Assembly: GCA_017428925.1 (NCBI GenBank)
Contig: JAFRPY010000010.1
Span: 84,939-148,938, forward strand
Length of the DNA: 64,000 nt
Reading direction: 5' to 3'
Source of the DNA: Prevotella sp.
GTDB taxonomy: Bacteria; Bacteroidota; Bacteroidia; Bacteroidales; Bacteroidaceae
Shown here: in pieces, positions 1 through 9,474 of the stretch
How positions within the stretch are numbered: position 1 is the first letter of the stretch
Layout of the letters: every line of letters begins with the position of its first letter
Notes under the pieces: generated by a model
What the model saw: only the letters and a program-made list of their open reading frames with translations
Database searches by the model: none
Told to the model about the DNA's origin: nothing
Made by a program: the position numbers and the translations under genes

Positions 1-1990
1 CAAACTGGCTGAGTTCCGCCAGTGCCTTGTACTGGTGAGTCTCGGGCTTCAGGTCGTAGGTGTTCTGCTGGGTTTGCCAGTCGTACGACTGCTCTGCCCA
101 AGGTCCGTCGTAGGCGATGTAGGCAAGTCCGAAGAGGCTTTCGGTGCGCAGGGCGAAGTCGGTAATCGTCTTGTTCTCGCTGAGATATTGGGCGGCAATC
201 TTCTCTAAATTGGCTTGCCAGGGCATCAGCTCGCTATATGCAGACCATCCGTAATTGGACAGATACCAGCAGTCGCCGTGAATCGATGCCTGATAATACC
301 GTACGGCCAGTTGATAGGCCAGTTTGTTGCGCTCGTTGTTGGAAGCAAGATTGTAGCGGCTTTTCAGGTCGGACATTTCCCGGCAGAATTTCAGTTTCTT
401 GTTTTCGGTCACTTTTCCAGAATTTGGGCCGTCGCTGTCATTCTCTGACATACGCTGACGCTTGATCCATTTTGGAATCGTCCAGTCGCGGTGGGCGGCG
501 TAATAGCTGATGTTCTGGTTGCAGAAAAAACTCAATGGGATATTTTCCAGATAGGGAATGGCTTCGTCGAATGCGTTCTGGGCAATGAGCTTCGTGGCAA
601 TCATGTCGTTGTAGTAGTCGGCATCTTTGTAGATTTTTTCTGTCACATAGCTTTCCAGCGGATCTTTGTGGCTGGAAGAGATGAAAGCATAGTAACTTTT
701 CAGCTGACTGGCGTCCATAGAGTCGAGCACGATACTGAATTCGCCTGAATAGCGGCTGTTCCAGTAGGTAAAGTCGCTGTCCTTGTTGTCGCAAAGGTCC
801 TGAACTGCTGTGATCATTTCCTTATTGCCCGTTTTTACATATCTGTTGAGGAGGGATTTGTGAAGGATGCGGTCGCGGGCGTTACGGAAACAGTAGTCGT
901 TTTCCCCCTCGGTGGCTGCCTTCGCGTCGAGCCATTCCATTTCGTTGCGGATGATTTTTCCCTTGATGCCTGGATCGTTGGCAATGATGAGCAGACGTAC
1001 ACAGCGGGCATTGTCCTTGGCGCGTTGTGTCCCGTTGAGTTTCATAGCCTGTTCGATAGCCTGGGCCGCTTGTTTCGTGTCTCCAAGGTGATAGCTGGTC
1101 AGTGCTGAGGCCGTCTTCCATAGACATTGGTCGTTGACGGTTTTGTTGGCGGCAGCCTTGTCGGCAAAGTCGATGAACTGTCGGGCCTCGTCAGACAAAA
1201 TCTGCACCCGGTCCAGATTGGCTATCCATTCAGGATCTTCGGTGTCGATGCTTTCCTGTACATTGTTCACGAAATCGCTCACGAGATAGTAGAGAGATGC
1301 GGCATTTGGGTTCTCGTTGAAAATATTCTGGATTCCTGCAAAATTGCGGTATTTGCGCATTGCCCAGCGGATACTTGTCTGGTCTCCCTGCTCAGCATAG
1401 ATGTCGAAGGCCTCTTTCTTGTTGCCCGTATGGAACAGGGCGCCGGCATAGATGTTTCGCATCATGTCCTTGTAGACGTTTTCGGGCAGGTTGCCGGCAT
1501 TGCTGTTCCAATAGGCAATGTTGGCCTGATGGTCTTTCAGCAGCATATTGGCGCGCATGGCCAGGAGGGCGTATTGTGAGCGCAGGCGTGCGCCACGGTA
1601 ACTGTTTGCCGCGGCCTTCATTTTCTGCAAGGTGGCTTTTCGTTCGGCAAGCTGTTCTTTTGTCGGATAGCTCCATGTTTCTTGCAGTTGGTCGCAGATG
1701 TCAAGAAAATTGTTCAGCTGAGTAAGGTAGGCCACCATGTCCTCGTCGCCTTTCTTCTGGGCGGTCTCCATGATTTCCTTCTTCTGCCAGTTGTATTCCA
1801 CATCATTGTTGTTCATGTAGTTTTTCCAGTACTGGTTGAACCTGTTCTCGAAGTCTAACGTGTTTGTGATGCGAGGTGCCACATCCATCATGTAGTAGTT
1901 GTGGGTGGAATACTCCCCAGCGCAGCCCCAACCGTTCGTGATGGCCAGGATGCTGAAAAGATTAACGAGCAAAAATTTCCTTATATTCAT
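1..1990 (-). CDS. Large secreted protein of unknown function (3' end outside window)
   Basis: The frame opens at an ATG at 1988-1990 and stays open to the window edge, giving 663 codons with no stop. The N-terminus (MNIRKFLLVNLFSILAITNG) is a signal peptide, so the product is exported. The rest is rich in helix-forming, Trp/Tyr-rich stretches and resembles the helical-repeat (TPR-like) proteins common in Bacteroidales; I recognise no catalytic motif. The start overlaps the 3' end of the upstream lipoprotein gene by 29 bp, so the two are very probably one operon under the promoter at 2918-2949. Function unknown; coding status is secure from frame length and overlap, domain content is inference. 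Confidence 0.85.
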   Translation of the reverse strand, partial: MNIRKFLLVNLFSILAITNGWGCAGEYSTHNYYMMDVAPRITNTLDFENRFNQYWKNYMNNNDVEYNWQKKEIMETAQKKGDEDMVAYLTQLNNFLDICDQLQETWSYPTKEQLAERKATLQKMKAAANSYRGARLRSQYALLAMRANMLLKDHQANIAYWNSNAGNLPENVYKDMMRNIYAGALFHTGNKKEAFDIYAEQGDQTSIRWAMRKYRNFAGIQNIFNENPNAASLYYLVSDFVNNVQESIDTEDPEWIANLDRVQILSDEARQFIDFADKAAANKTVNDQCLWKTASALTSYHLGDTKQAAQAIEQAMKLNGTQRAKDNARCVRLLIIANDPGIKGKIIRNEMEWLDAKAATEGENDYCFRNARDRILHKSLLNRYVKTGNKEMITAVQDLCDNKDSDFTYWNSRYSGEFSIVLDSMDASQLKSYYAFISSSHKDPLESYVTEKIYKDADYYNDMIATKLIAQNAFDEAIPYLENIPLSFFCNQNISYYAAHRDWTIPKWIKRQRMSENDSDGPNSGKVTENKKLKFCREMSDLKSRYNLASNNERNKLAYQLAVRYYQASIHGDCWYLSNYGWSAYSELMPWQANLEKIAAQYLSENKTITDFALRTESLFGLAYIAYDGPWAEQSYDWQTQQNTYDLKPETHQYKALAELSQF

Positions 1991-2891
1991 TTTCCTTAAA
2001 TTTTGTGATGTTTTTATCGTTCATTTCGTATAGGATAATCTCAGAATTGATGTCTTTTCTGTGATTTTGCAGACAAGCCTTGGCTTTAAGGACTTCTTCG
2101 ATAGTAACGTCGCGAATGACAATACTGTCGGTCGGAATAATAGGGTATTCGTCTTCGCTGTGGATGATGCCCACGAACTTTTTCTGACGGAAGAGGATTT
2201 TCCAGGAAAACAGGGGGTAGGCAGCCGATAGCGGGAGCGGATAGCCGGAAAGATATTTCATGTATGGCACGGCTACCTCGGTGTCGAGAATGGGTTTTTG
2301 GCAGTTGAGGTCGGTGAAGTCGCCCGTGTTGTACATCATCAGCACACCGCGGTCGGCCGGTGGGGGAGAACTTGCCAACTGGTGCAGGCGGATGGTCGAC
2401 GAGAGCGAGAGACCTTTATTTTTCAAAGTTTCGCGCAGTGACTGCATGAAACCGAAGAAATGTTTTTCGGTGCGTTTTGTCCAGTCGCAGTCAATCTGTA
2501 TTTCCTTGACGTTGCGTATGTCGTGGGTGTCGTTCATCTGTACGACTCGTGATGCAATTTTTTCAGCCAAGTCGCTGCGGTCGGCCGTCATGCAGTCGTT
2601 CAGGATGAAAACCGTGGGGATAATCTCAATGTCATCGGGAACCGAATCGCTGAACTGGATTGTTGCATTGGGCATGGGCAGGCCCTCTTCGTTCATGACG
2701 ACGTCGAAATAGCGGACGTAAAGCCTTGATATTTTATGCTGACGGATAAAGTCACGCTGCTGTTGGCCAAGGTGGAACACCGTGCTCCAGTAGTAGGCAG
2801 AATTTCCGTTTACCACCTGAACATTGTCGTTCCTGCATCCCGTCATCATGAAAATGACCGGAAGGCTCAATAGCAGGGCACACTTTTTCAT
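1962..2891 (-). CDS. Putative lipoprotein, TIM-barrel-like (possibly DUF3142-related)
   Basis: 309 aa. The N-terminus MKKCALLLSLPVIFMMTGCR is a lipoprotein signal with the lipobox MTGC, so the protein should be anchored in the outer or inner membrane. The mid-part carries a strand with IQIDCDW followed by a helix and SSTIRLHQ, and later YNTGDF. This layout (acidic residues at strand ends, alternating strands and helices) suggests a glycosidase-like barrel and recalls DUF3142, but the match is from memory and weak. It is first in a two-gene operon with the secreted protein downstream. Substrate and role unknown. Confidence 0.8.
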   Translation of the reverse strand: MKKCALLLSLPVIFMMTGCRNDNVQVVNGNSAYYWSTVFHLGQQQRDFIRQHKISRLYVRYFDVVMNEEGLPMPNATIQFSDSVPDDIEIIPTVFILNDCMTADRSDLAEKIASRVVQMNDTHDIRNVKEIQIDCDWTKRTEKHFFGFMQSLRETLKNKGLSLSSTIRLHQLASSPPPADRGVLMMYNTGDFTDLNCQKPILDTEVAVPYMKYLSGYPLPLSAAYPLFSWKILFRQKKFVGIIHSEDEYPIIPTDSIVIRDVTIEEVLKAKACLQNHRKDINSEIILYEMNDKNITKFKENEYKEIFAR

Positions 2892-2917
2892 TGTCGGTTG
2901 AATGTTTTTTCAAGATG

Positions 2918-2949
2918 CGAAGTTACGAAGAAAAACCTGAATGTGCAAA
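2918..2949 (-). promoter_or_regulatory. Bacteroidetes-type promoter for the lipoprotein operon
   Basis: On the minus strand TTTG (2946-2949) is followed after 20 bp by TAACTTCG (2918-2925), one base from the TAnnTTTG consensus. Its end is about 27 bp upstream of the ATG at 2891. Confidence 0.6.
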
Positions 2950-3040
2950 TTTTTTAATGAGATAAATCAAGAAATCGGAGTTTTTACATGAAGTCGAAGA
3001 AAAACTTGCTTTTTCTTTTCTGTGTATCATTTTTTTGCAG

Positions 3041-3048
3041 TAACTTTG
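3041..3048 (+). promoter_or_regulatory. -7 box for purH-mre transcription
   Basis: TAACTTTG matches TAnnTTTG 32 bp before the purH ATG. No good -33 TTTG is seen at the right distance, so this is a partial match. Confidence 0.45.
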
Positions 3049-3080
3049 CAACCACAATAATAATGTACATTAAATAGTTT

Positions 3081-3677
3081 ATGGCTGGAAAGAAAGTTAT
3101 CAAGACCGCCCTTGTATCTGTTTACCACAAGGACGGGTTGGATGAATTACTCGCTAAACTGAATAGCGAAGGTGTGAAATTCCTCTCAACGGGTGGTACC
3201 CAGAAGTTTATCGAATCATTAGGTTATGAGTGTCAGAAGGTAGAAGATGTTACGACTTATCCCTCGATTCTTGGCGGACGTGTGAAGACGCTCCATCCCA
3301 AGATTTTCGGCGGCATCCTGGCCCGTCGCGACAACGAGGGCGACCAGCAGCAGATGGAAGAGTACGAAATACCTGCCATCGACTTGGTCATCGTTGACCT
3401 TTACCCCTTTGAGCAGACTGTGGCAGACGCTTCCAGTTCGGAGCAGGATATCATAGAAAAGATTGACATTGGCGGCATTTCGCTGATTCGTGCAGGAGCC
3501 AAGAACTTTGCCGATGTGGTTATCGTTCCTTCGAAGGCAGAATATGGCTTGTTGCTCGACATTCTTAACCAGAAGGGTGCCGTGACAGACGTTGAGGACC
3601 GTCGTATGTTCGCATCCCGCGCATTCGGCGTCAGTTCGCATTACGATACAGCTATTCACAGCTGGTTTGAGAAATAA
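3081..3677 (+). CDS. purH: IMP cyclohydrolase, stand-alone PurH N-terminal domain
   Basis: 198 aa. Closes the purine ring, converting FAICAR to IMP in the last step of de novo purine synthesis (cytosol). The sequence matches the N-terminal MGS-like/IMP cyclohydrolase half of bifunctional PurH: ALVSVYHKDGL, FLSTGGTQKF, GGRVKTLHPKIFGGIL, VDLYPFEQTV and IDIGGISLIRAGAKN. The usual PurH is above 500 aa with a C-terminal AICAR formyltransferase half; here the frame ends cleanly after HSWFEK and mreB begins 36 bp later, so that half is absent. A separate AICAR formyltransferase must be encoded elsewhere. The IMP cyclohydrolase domain looks complete, so this is a natural short form rather than obvious damage. 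Confidence 0.93.
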   Translation: MAGKKVIKTALVSVYHKDGLDELLAKLNSEGVKFLSTGGTQKFIESLGYECQKVEDVTTYPSILGGRVKTLHPKIFGGILARRDNEGDQQQMEEYEIPAIDLVIVDLYPFEQTVADASSSEQDIIEKIDIGGISLIRAGAKNFADVVIVPSKAEYGLLLDILNQKGAVTDVEDRRMFASRAFGVSSHYDTAIHSWFEK

Positions 3678-3713
3678 TTTTTGATTTACGGTTTTTAGAG
3701 TTTTATTGTAGAA

Positions 3714-4736
3714 ATGGGATTCTTCAGTTTTATTCAGGAAATTGCGATGGACCTTGGTACGGCCAACACCATCATTATCAGCGATGATAAGATTGTGGTT
3801 GACGAACCTTCAGTGGTTGCACTGGACCGTCGGACGGACAAGATGATTGCCGTGGGCGAGAAGGCCAAGATGATGTATGAAAAGACACATGACAACATTC
3901 GCACCATCCGTCCGCTGCGTGACGGTGTGATTGCCGACTTCACGGCTTGTGAGCAGATGATGCGTGGACTGATTAAGATGGTACATACGGGTTCACGCCT
4001 GTTCACCTCTTCGCTGAGAATGGTCATCGGTGTGCCCAGCGGTTCTACCGAAGTTGAGCTGCGTGCCGTTCGCGACAGTGCAGAGCATGCAGGAGGCCGC
4101 GATGTGTATCTGATTTTTGAGCCTATGGCTGCTGCCATTGGCATTGGTATTGACGTGGAAGCCCCTGAGGGCAATATGATTGTAGATATTGGTGGTGGTA
4201 CAACAGAAATCGCCGTCATCTCGCTTGGTGGCATCGTTGCCAACAACTCCATCAAGGTGGCTGGTGACGACCTCACTGCTGATATTCAGGAATATATGAG
4301 CCGTCAGCACAACGTGAAGGTTTCGGAGCGTATGGCCGAGCGTATCAAGATTAATGTGGGTTCTGCCCTTACCGATCTTGGCGAGGAAGCTCCTGAGGAC
4401 TATATCGTTCACGGTCCGAACCGTATTACGGCCCTGCCAATGGAGGTGCCTGTCTGTTATCAGGAGATAGCCCATTGTCTGGACAAGACAGTGGCCCGCA
4501 TCGAGACAGCTGTTCTTTCTGCATTGGAGAACACTCCGCCAGAGCTTTATGCCGACATTGTGCACAATGGAATTTACCTGACAGGTGGTGGTGCCCTATT
4601 GCGCGGACTCGACAAGCGCCTGCAAGACAAGATCAACATTCCGTTCCATATCGCCGAAGATCCGTTACACTGTGTAGCTAAGGGTGCTGGCATTGCGCTG
4701 AACAATGTAGACCGCTTCTCGTTCCTGATGAGATAA
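3714..4736 (+). CDS. mreB: Rod-shape-determining actin homologue MreB
   Basis: 340 aa, normal length. Forms membrane-associated filaments that guide lateral cell-wall synthesis. The actin nucleotide-binding motifs are present: MDLGTANTII (phosphate 1), VDIGGGTTEIAVISLGG (phosphate 2) and LTGGGALLRGLD (adenosine loop); VIGVPSGSTEVE is typical of MreB. First of mreB-mreC-mreD-mrdA-rodA; mreC starts 3 bp after its stop, so translation is coupled. The upstream neighbour purH is probably co-transcribed. Confidence 0.98.
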   Translation: MGFFSFIQEIAMDLGTANTIIISDDKIVVDEPSVVALDRRTDKMIAVGEKAKMMYEKTHDNIRTIRPLRDGVIADFTACEQMMRGLIKMVHTGSRLFTSSLRMVIGVPSGSTEVELRAVRDSAEHAGGRDVYLIFEPMAAAIGIGIDVEAPEGNMIVDIGGGTTEIAVISLGGIVANNSIKVAGDDLTADIQEYMSRQHNVKVSERMAERIKINVGSALTDLGEEAPEDYIVHGPNRITALPMEVPVCYQEIAHCLDKTVARIETAVLSALENTPPELYADIVHNGIYLTGGGALLRGLDKRLQDKINIPFHIAEDPLHCVAKGAGIALNNVDRFSFLMR

Positions 4737-4739
4737 GGG

Positions 4740-5615
4740 GTGAACAATCTTATTGCATTTATTGCCAAATACTATCACTGGTTCCTCTTTGTTGTGCTTG
4801 AGGCGGCCAGCCTTGTACTGTTGGTTCAGTTCAACAGCTATCAGGGCAGTGTGTACTTCACTACGGCTAATGCCGTGGCGGGAAAGGTGTATGAGGCAAA
4901 TTCTGCAATTGAGGGATTCTTCAGCCTGACCAAGAATAATGCACAGCTCACGCAGCGGAACCTTTATCTGGAGCGCCAGGTGAAGGTGATGTCGGAGCAG
5001 CTCACTAAACTCACGCGTGACTCTTCTTACCTGAGGAATAGTCAGCTGGCTTTGCTCAGCGACTATCGCCTGATTCCAGCCAAGGTGATTACCAACTCCA
5101 TCAGTAAGAAGGACAATTATATTACCATCGACAAAGGTACGGACGACGGTATTCACGCCGATATGGGCGTGGCTTGTGGCAACGGCATCGTGGGCGTGGT
5201 CTATATGGCCAGTCAACACTATAGCATCGTGCTGCCTGTGCTGCATAGCCAGACGAACATCAGCGTGGCAATCGACAAGCGCGGGTATTTCGGATATTTG
5301 CATTGGAAAGGCGGACGAAGCGACCTTGCCGATGTCGACGATGTGCCTCGCCATGCGCATTTCCGGCTTGGCGACCAGATCGTGACCAGTGGCTATTCCA
5401 GCATTTTCCCGCCAGGCTTGCTCGTCGGTAAGGTGCTCCATGTGTTCAATTCGGCCGATGGCCTTTCCTACCGGGTACAGATAAAGCTGAGTACCGACTT
5501 TGGTCTTCTTCGTGACGTGTGTGTCATCGACGATGCTCCGATGCGGGAGCGTGTCAACCTGATGCGTGCTGCCCAAGATTCCATTAAACCGAAGACCGAG
5601 GGTGCTGATAGATGA
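4740..5615 (+). CDS. mreC: Rod-shape protein MreC
   Basis: 291 aa. Periplasmic scaffold of the elongasome, anchored by one N-terminal membrane segment (about residues 10-30), then a coiled coil (residues about 60-105, with LTQRNLYLERQVKVMSEQL) and the twin beta-barrel MreC domain (KDNYITIDKGTDDGI, GDQIVTSGYSSIFPPGLLVG). The start is a GTG directly after the mreB stop, preceded by a purine-rich AAGGGG. The length is typical. It sits between mreB and mreD as in most rod-shaped bacteria. Confidence 0.95.
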   Translation: MNNLIAFIAKYYHWFLFVVLEAASLVLLVQFNSYQGSVYFTTANAVAGKVYEANSAIEGFFSLTKNNAQLTQRNLYLERQVKVMSEQLTKLTRDSSYLRNSQLALLSDYRLIPAKVITNSISKKDNYITIDKGTDDGIHADMGVACGNGIVGVVYMASQHYSIVLPVLHSQTNISVAIDKRGYFGYLHWKGGRSDLADVDDVPRHAHFRLGDQIVTSGYSSIFPPGLLVGKVLHVFNSADGLSYRVQIKLSTDFGLLRDVCVIDDAPMRERVNLMRAAQDSIKPKTEGADR

Positions 5616-5659
5616 TGAAGGTGAAATAGTAGTTTTTGATTTTAAGTTGAGAATTTAGC

Positions 5660-6160
5660 GTGACAATAGATTTGTTACAACGGGTAGTGGCCTTTGTGGT
5701 TTTGGTGGTTGTGCAGGCCTTGGTGCTGAATCACATCCACCTTTTCGGCGTGGCTACGCCTTTGTTCTATGTCTATTTCGTTCTTCTTTTCCGTCGTAAC
5801 CACCCCAAGTGGATTATTCTCCTTACCAGTTTCTTGCTTGGGCTTTGCATCGATGTCTTTTCCAACACCCCTGGTCTGGCTGCAGCTTCTACGACTTTCA
5901 TTGCCGTGTTGCAACCTTATATTCTGGAACCATTCATCCCACGTGACAGTGATGAAAACCTGAAGCCGGGCATGCGCACCCTTGGTATTGGGCGCTTCGT
6001 CTACTACACTGTGTTCATGGTGTTCCTCTACAACATTGTTTTCTTCTCGCTTGAGGCCTTCAATTTCTTCAACTGGTTGCAGTGGCTGCTCTGCATTTGT
6101 GGTAGCACGCTGCTTACCGTTGTGCTTATTCTGGTAGTCGAAAACTTACGCAGGTCGTGA
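5660..6160 (+). CDS. mreD: Rod-shape protein MreD
   Basis: 166 aa. Integral membrane partner of MreC; it is almost wholly hydrophobic with about five membrane segments. Start is GTG (VTIDLLQR...). The short motif FLLGLCIDVFSNTPGLAA is the usual MreD signature (G-x-x-x-D-x-F). The 3' end overlaps the GTG start of the penicillin-binding protein gene by 4 bp, so the two are translationally coupled. Confidence 0.93.
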   Translation: MTIDLLQRVVAFVVLVVVQALVLNHIHLFGVATPLFYVYFVLLFRRNHPKWIILLTSFLLGLCIDVFSNTPGLAAASTTFIAVLQPYILEPFIPRDSDENLKPGMRTLGIGRFVYYTVFMVFLYNIVFFSLEAFNFFNWLQWLLCICGSTLLTVVLILVVENLRRS

Positions 6161-8013
6161 AGGGAAACTATGAACTTGAGAACCGCCAATACGTCATTGG
6201 AGGTGTGGCCATTGTCATTGTGGTGATTTACATCATTCGGTTGTTTTCACTGCAAATTGTCAGCGACGACTATAAAAAGAACGCTGACTCTAATGCTTTC
6301 CTCAAGAAAATTGAATTTCCGGCCCGTGGTGTAATCTCCGACCGAAACGGGAAACTGATGGTCTATAATCAGCATAGTTATGACCTGATGGTGGTGATGA
6401 ACGAGGAAAACGGGCATCTCGACACCCTGGAGTTCTGCGATGCCCTTGGCATAACGAAGGAAGAATTCGTCAAGCGCATGAATGACATCAAGGACAGGAA
6501 TAAAAATCCAGGTTACTCGCGTTTTACCCAGCAGCTTTTCATGAGTCAGTTGTCGGAGAAAGAGTTCAGCATCTTTCAGGAAAAGATGTACCGCTTTCCA
6601 GGATTTTATGTCCAGCGCCGCAGCATCCGCCAATACGTCTATCCTTACGCTGCCCATGTACTTGGTGATGTGGCAGAAGTGTCTCCTGCTGATATCGAGG
6701 AAGATGACTATTATCAGCCTGGTGACTATATTGGCAAACTTGGCGTAGAGCGTTCGTACGAGAAACAACTTAGGGGCGAGAAAGGCGTACAAATATTGCT
6801 CCGGGATGCTCATGGACGAATTAAGGGAAAATATCAGGACGGCGTGTTCGACCGAAAACCTGTTGCTGGTAAGGATCTTACCCTTAGTATTGACATCGAA
6901 CTTCAGGCCTTAGGCGAAAGATTACTTGAAGGCAAAATCGGTAGTATCGTGGCGATTGAGCCGGCTACGGGTGAAGTGTTGTGTATGGTCAGTTCTCCCA
7001 CTTACGATCCGCGCATCATGGTTGGCCGTCAGCGTGGTAAAATGCACCTTGAATTGTCGAAGGATGTTTGGAAACCTTTGCTCAACCGTTCTATTATGGG
7101 ACAGTATCCTCCTGGTTCAACCTTCAAGACTTCGCAGGGACTTACTTTCATGACCGAGGGTATCATCAATCCTGTCACCACCCAATATCCTTGTCATCGA
7201 GGATTTTATCATCGCGGACTTCATGTGGGTTGCCACGGGCACGGTTCTCCAATTTCACTTGTTCCAGCCATCAGTACCTCATGTAACGGCTATTTCTGCT
7301 GGGGACTTTATCACATGATATCGAACCGTGCAAAATACAAGACCGTGCAGGATGCCATGAACACATGGCGCGACTATATGGTGTCGATGGGATTCGGGTA
7401 TAAACTGGGAATTGACCTTCCGGGCGAAAAGCGCGGCCTGATACCTAATGCGGAGTATTACGACAATGCCTATAAAAGTTCATGGAACGGACTGACCATT
7501 ATCTCTATCAGCATAGGTCAGGGCGAGGTTAACCTCACGCCACTTCAGATAGCCAATCTTGGTGCCACCATTGCCAATCGTGGTTATTATTATACTCCTC
7601 ATGTGGTGCGTAAGGTAAAGGGCGAGCCTCTCGATCCCACATTTACCAAGCGTCACCAGACAAAGGCATCGCGCGCGGCCTACGACTATATTGTGCAGGG
7701 CATGCGCTCGTCGGTGCTTGGCGGAACATGTAAGCATCTGAACCGAGGCGACATTATCATTTGTGGCAAGACGGGAACCGCTCAGAACCGTGGCCACGAC
7801 CATTCCGTCTTCATGGGTTTTGCGCCGATGGACAATCCGAAGATTGCCATAGCCGTTTATGTGGAAAATGGCGGTTTCGGTGCTGAGTTCGGTGTGCCTA
7901 TCGGCGGACTGATGATTGAACAATATCTACACGGTAAACTATCGGCAGGCTCTGAATCAAGGGCTGCTGCCTTCCAAAAAAGACGTATTGCTTATGGCTC
8001 AGCAAACAGATAA
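6157..8013 (+). CDS. mrdA: Penicillin-binding protein 2, elongasome transpeptidase
   Basis: 618 aa, class B PBP. Cross-links nascent peptidoglycan during elongation as the partner of RodA. One N-terminal membrane segment (YVIGGVAIVIVVIYIIRLFS), a PBP dimerisation region (residues about 50-200), then the transpeptidase domain with SxxK in PPGSTFKTSQG, SxN in STSCNGYF and KTGT in ICGKTGTAQN. ISIGQGEVNLTPLQ is also classic. GTG start overlapping mreD. The last codons overlap the rodA start. Confidence 0.97.
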   Translation: MKGNYELENRQYVIGGVAIVIVVIYIIRLFSLQIVSDDYKKNADSNAFLKKIEFPARGVISDRNGKLMVYNQHSYDLMVVMNEENGHLDTLEFCDALGITKEEFVKRMNDIKDRNKNPGYSRFTQQLFMSQLSEKEFSIFQEKMYRFPGFYVQRRSIRQYVYPYAAHVLGDVAEVSPADIEEDDYYQPGDYIGKLGVERSYEKQLRGEKGVQILLRDAHGRIKGKYQDGVFDRKPVAGKDLTLSIDIELQALGERLLEGKIGSIVAIEPATGEVLCMVSSPTYDPRIMVGRQRGKMHLELSKDVWKPLLNRSIMGQYPPGSTFKTSQGLTFMTEGIINPVTTQYPCHRGFYHRGLHVGCHGHGSPISLVPAISTSCNGYFCWGLYHMISNRAKYKTVQDAMNTWRDYMVSMGFGYKLGIDLPGEKRGLIPNAEYYDNAYKSSWNGLTIISISIGQGEVNLTPLQIANLGATIANRGYYYTPHVVRKVKGEPLDPTFTKRHQTKASRAAYDYIVQGMRSSVLGGTCKHLNRGDIIICGKTGTAQNRGHDHSVFMGFAPMDNPKIAIAVYVENGGFGAEFGVPIGGLMIEQYLHGKLSAGSESRAAAFQKRRIAYGSANR

Positions 8014-9463
8014 ACCGGCAGGTGTATTGCGTTCGCTCGACTGGTGGACGATTCTCATCTATATGGCCCTTCTCGCCTTTGGATGGGTAAGTGTCTGCGG
8101 TGCTTCATATACTTATGGCGACACCGATATTTTCAGTTTGGCTTCTCGTTCAGGCATGCAGATTGTGTGGATTGGCACCTCATTGACTCTTGGACTTTTC
8201 CTGCTTCTGCTCGATGACCGTTTCTACGATACTTTTGCCTATATCATTTACGGTGTGCTGCTGTTATTGCTGTTTGTGACCATTTTCAATCCTCACGAAA
8301 TTAAGGGTTCCCGTTCGTGGCTCGTGCTTGGGCCGTTGCGACTGCAACCTGCTGAGTTCGCGAAATTTGCCACGGCTTTGGCGGTGGCAAAACTGATGAG
8401 CACTTATGGTTTTACCATGGAGAAATGGAAGCATTTTGCTGCTGCTGTGGCCATTGTGATTTTGCCGATGGCGTTCATCGTGCTGCAGAAAGAGACTGGT
8501 TCTGCATTGGTGTACCTTTCTTTTTTCCTGATGTTCTATCGTGAGGGCATGACGGGTAGCATCTTGTTTACTGGAGTTGCCATGGTCTTCTATTTTGTGG
8601 TAGGCATCCGATTCGAGGAAACCATGTTGTGGGATACGCCCACTTCGTTGGGAAAATTTGTGGTATTGTTGTCTGTTCAGATTTTCACGGCTTTTCTGGT
8701 GTTTTTCTACTGTTACGACAAGCGGCAGTTCTGGACTATTCTCGGTGGGTCGTTGGGCGCTACGCTGATAGCCTTGCTGTTTTCGAAGTTTGTCATTCCA
8801 TGTGACATCGTCTGGGTGCAGATGGGTATCTCGGCTCTTACCGTAGGGTTCTTGATATTCCAGGGAATGAGTTCTCGAGTTCGTACGTATTATTTTATTG
8901 GTCTTTTCACGTTGGGATCCGTACTATTCTTTAATGCTGCCGACTATTTCCTTAACAATATGCTGCAGGAACATCAGCGTGTGCGCATCAATGTACTGCT
9001 CGGACTGGAAGAAGACCTGCGGGGTGCTGGCTATAATGTGCATCAGAGTGAGATAGCCATTGGTTCCGGTGGCTTGTGGGGAAAGGGTTTTCTCAATGGG
9101 ACGCAGACAAAACTAAAATATGTTCCTGAGCAGGATACTGACTTCATTTTCTGTACGGTTGGTGAAGAGGAAGGTTTTTTGGGCAGTGCTGCTGTGTTGG
9201 TGCTTTTCTTGTTTCTAATCCTTCGTCTTATCAAGATGGCTGAGCGTCAGCCTTTCCGCTTTGGGCGTGTCTATGGCTATTGTGTGCTCAGTATCTTCCT
9301 GTTCCATGTTTTCATCAATGTGGGCATGGTACTTGGACTGACACCGGTGATAGGTATTCCGTTACCGTTTTTCAGTTATGGCGGTTCTTCGCTGTGGGGC
9401 TTTACGTTACTGCTGTTCATCTTCCTCCGTATTGATGCCAGCCGCAACATGGTTAGGCAATAA
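7994..9463 (+). CDS. rodA: Rod-shape SEDS glycosyltransferase RodA
   Basis: 489 aa. Lipid II polymerase of the elongasome, about ten membrane segments. SEDS signatures: LGPLRLQPAEFAKFATALA, QKETGSALVY, GYNVHQSEIAIGSGGLWGKG, LKYVPEQDTDFIF, GEEEGFLG and IGIPLPFFSYGGSS. I chose the ATG at 7994 (MAQQTDKP), which overlaps the mrdA end by 20 bp; an upstream TTG at 7916 would add 26 residues lying wholly inside mrdA and is unlikely. Last gene of the mre operon, convergent with gldH 11 bp away. Confidence 0.97.
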   Translation: MAQQTDKPAGVLRSLDWWTILIYMALLAFGWVSVCGASYTYGDTDIFSLASRSGMQIVWIGTSLTLGLFLLLLDDRFYDTFAYIIYGVLLLLLFVTIFNPHEIKGSRSWLVLGPLRLQPAEFAKFATALAVAKLMSTYGFTMEKWKHFAAAVAIVILPMAFIVLQKETGSALVYLSFFLMFYREGMTGSILFTGVAMVFYFVVGIRFEETMLWDTPTSLGKFVVLLSVQIFTAFLVFFYCYDKRQFWTILGGSLGATLIALLFSKFVIPCDIVWVQMGISALTVGFLIFQGMSSRVRTYYFIGLFTLGSVLFFNAADYFLNNMLQEHQRVRINVLLGLEEDLRGAGYNVHQSEIAIGSGGLWGKGFLNGTQTKLKYVPEQDTDFIFCTVGEEEGFLGSAAVLVLFLFLILRLIKMAERQPFRFGRVYGYCVLSIFLFHVFINVGMVLGLTPVIGIPLPFFSYGGSSLWGFTLLLFIFLRIDASRNMVRQ

Positions 9464-9474
9464 AAACAATTCGT

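Noticed and set aside
438-1676. Several short ORFs on both strands at 0.2-1.7 kb
   Set aside because: All overlap the open minus-strand frame 1-1990, which has a signal peptide and operon context.
7916-7993. Upstream TTG start for rodA
   Set aside because: The extra residues lie wholly within mrdA in another frame and are not RodA-like; the ATG at 7994 gives the normal length.
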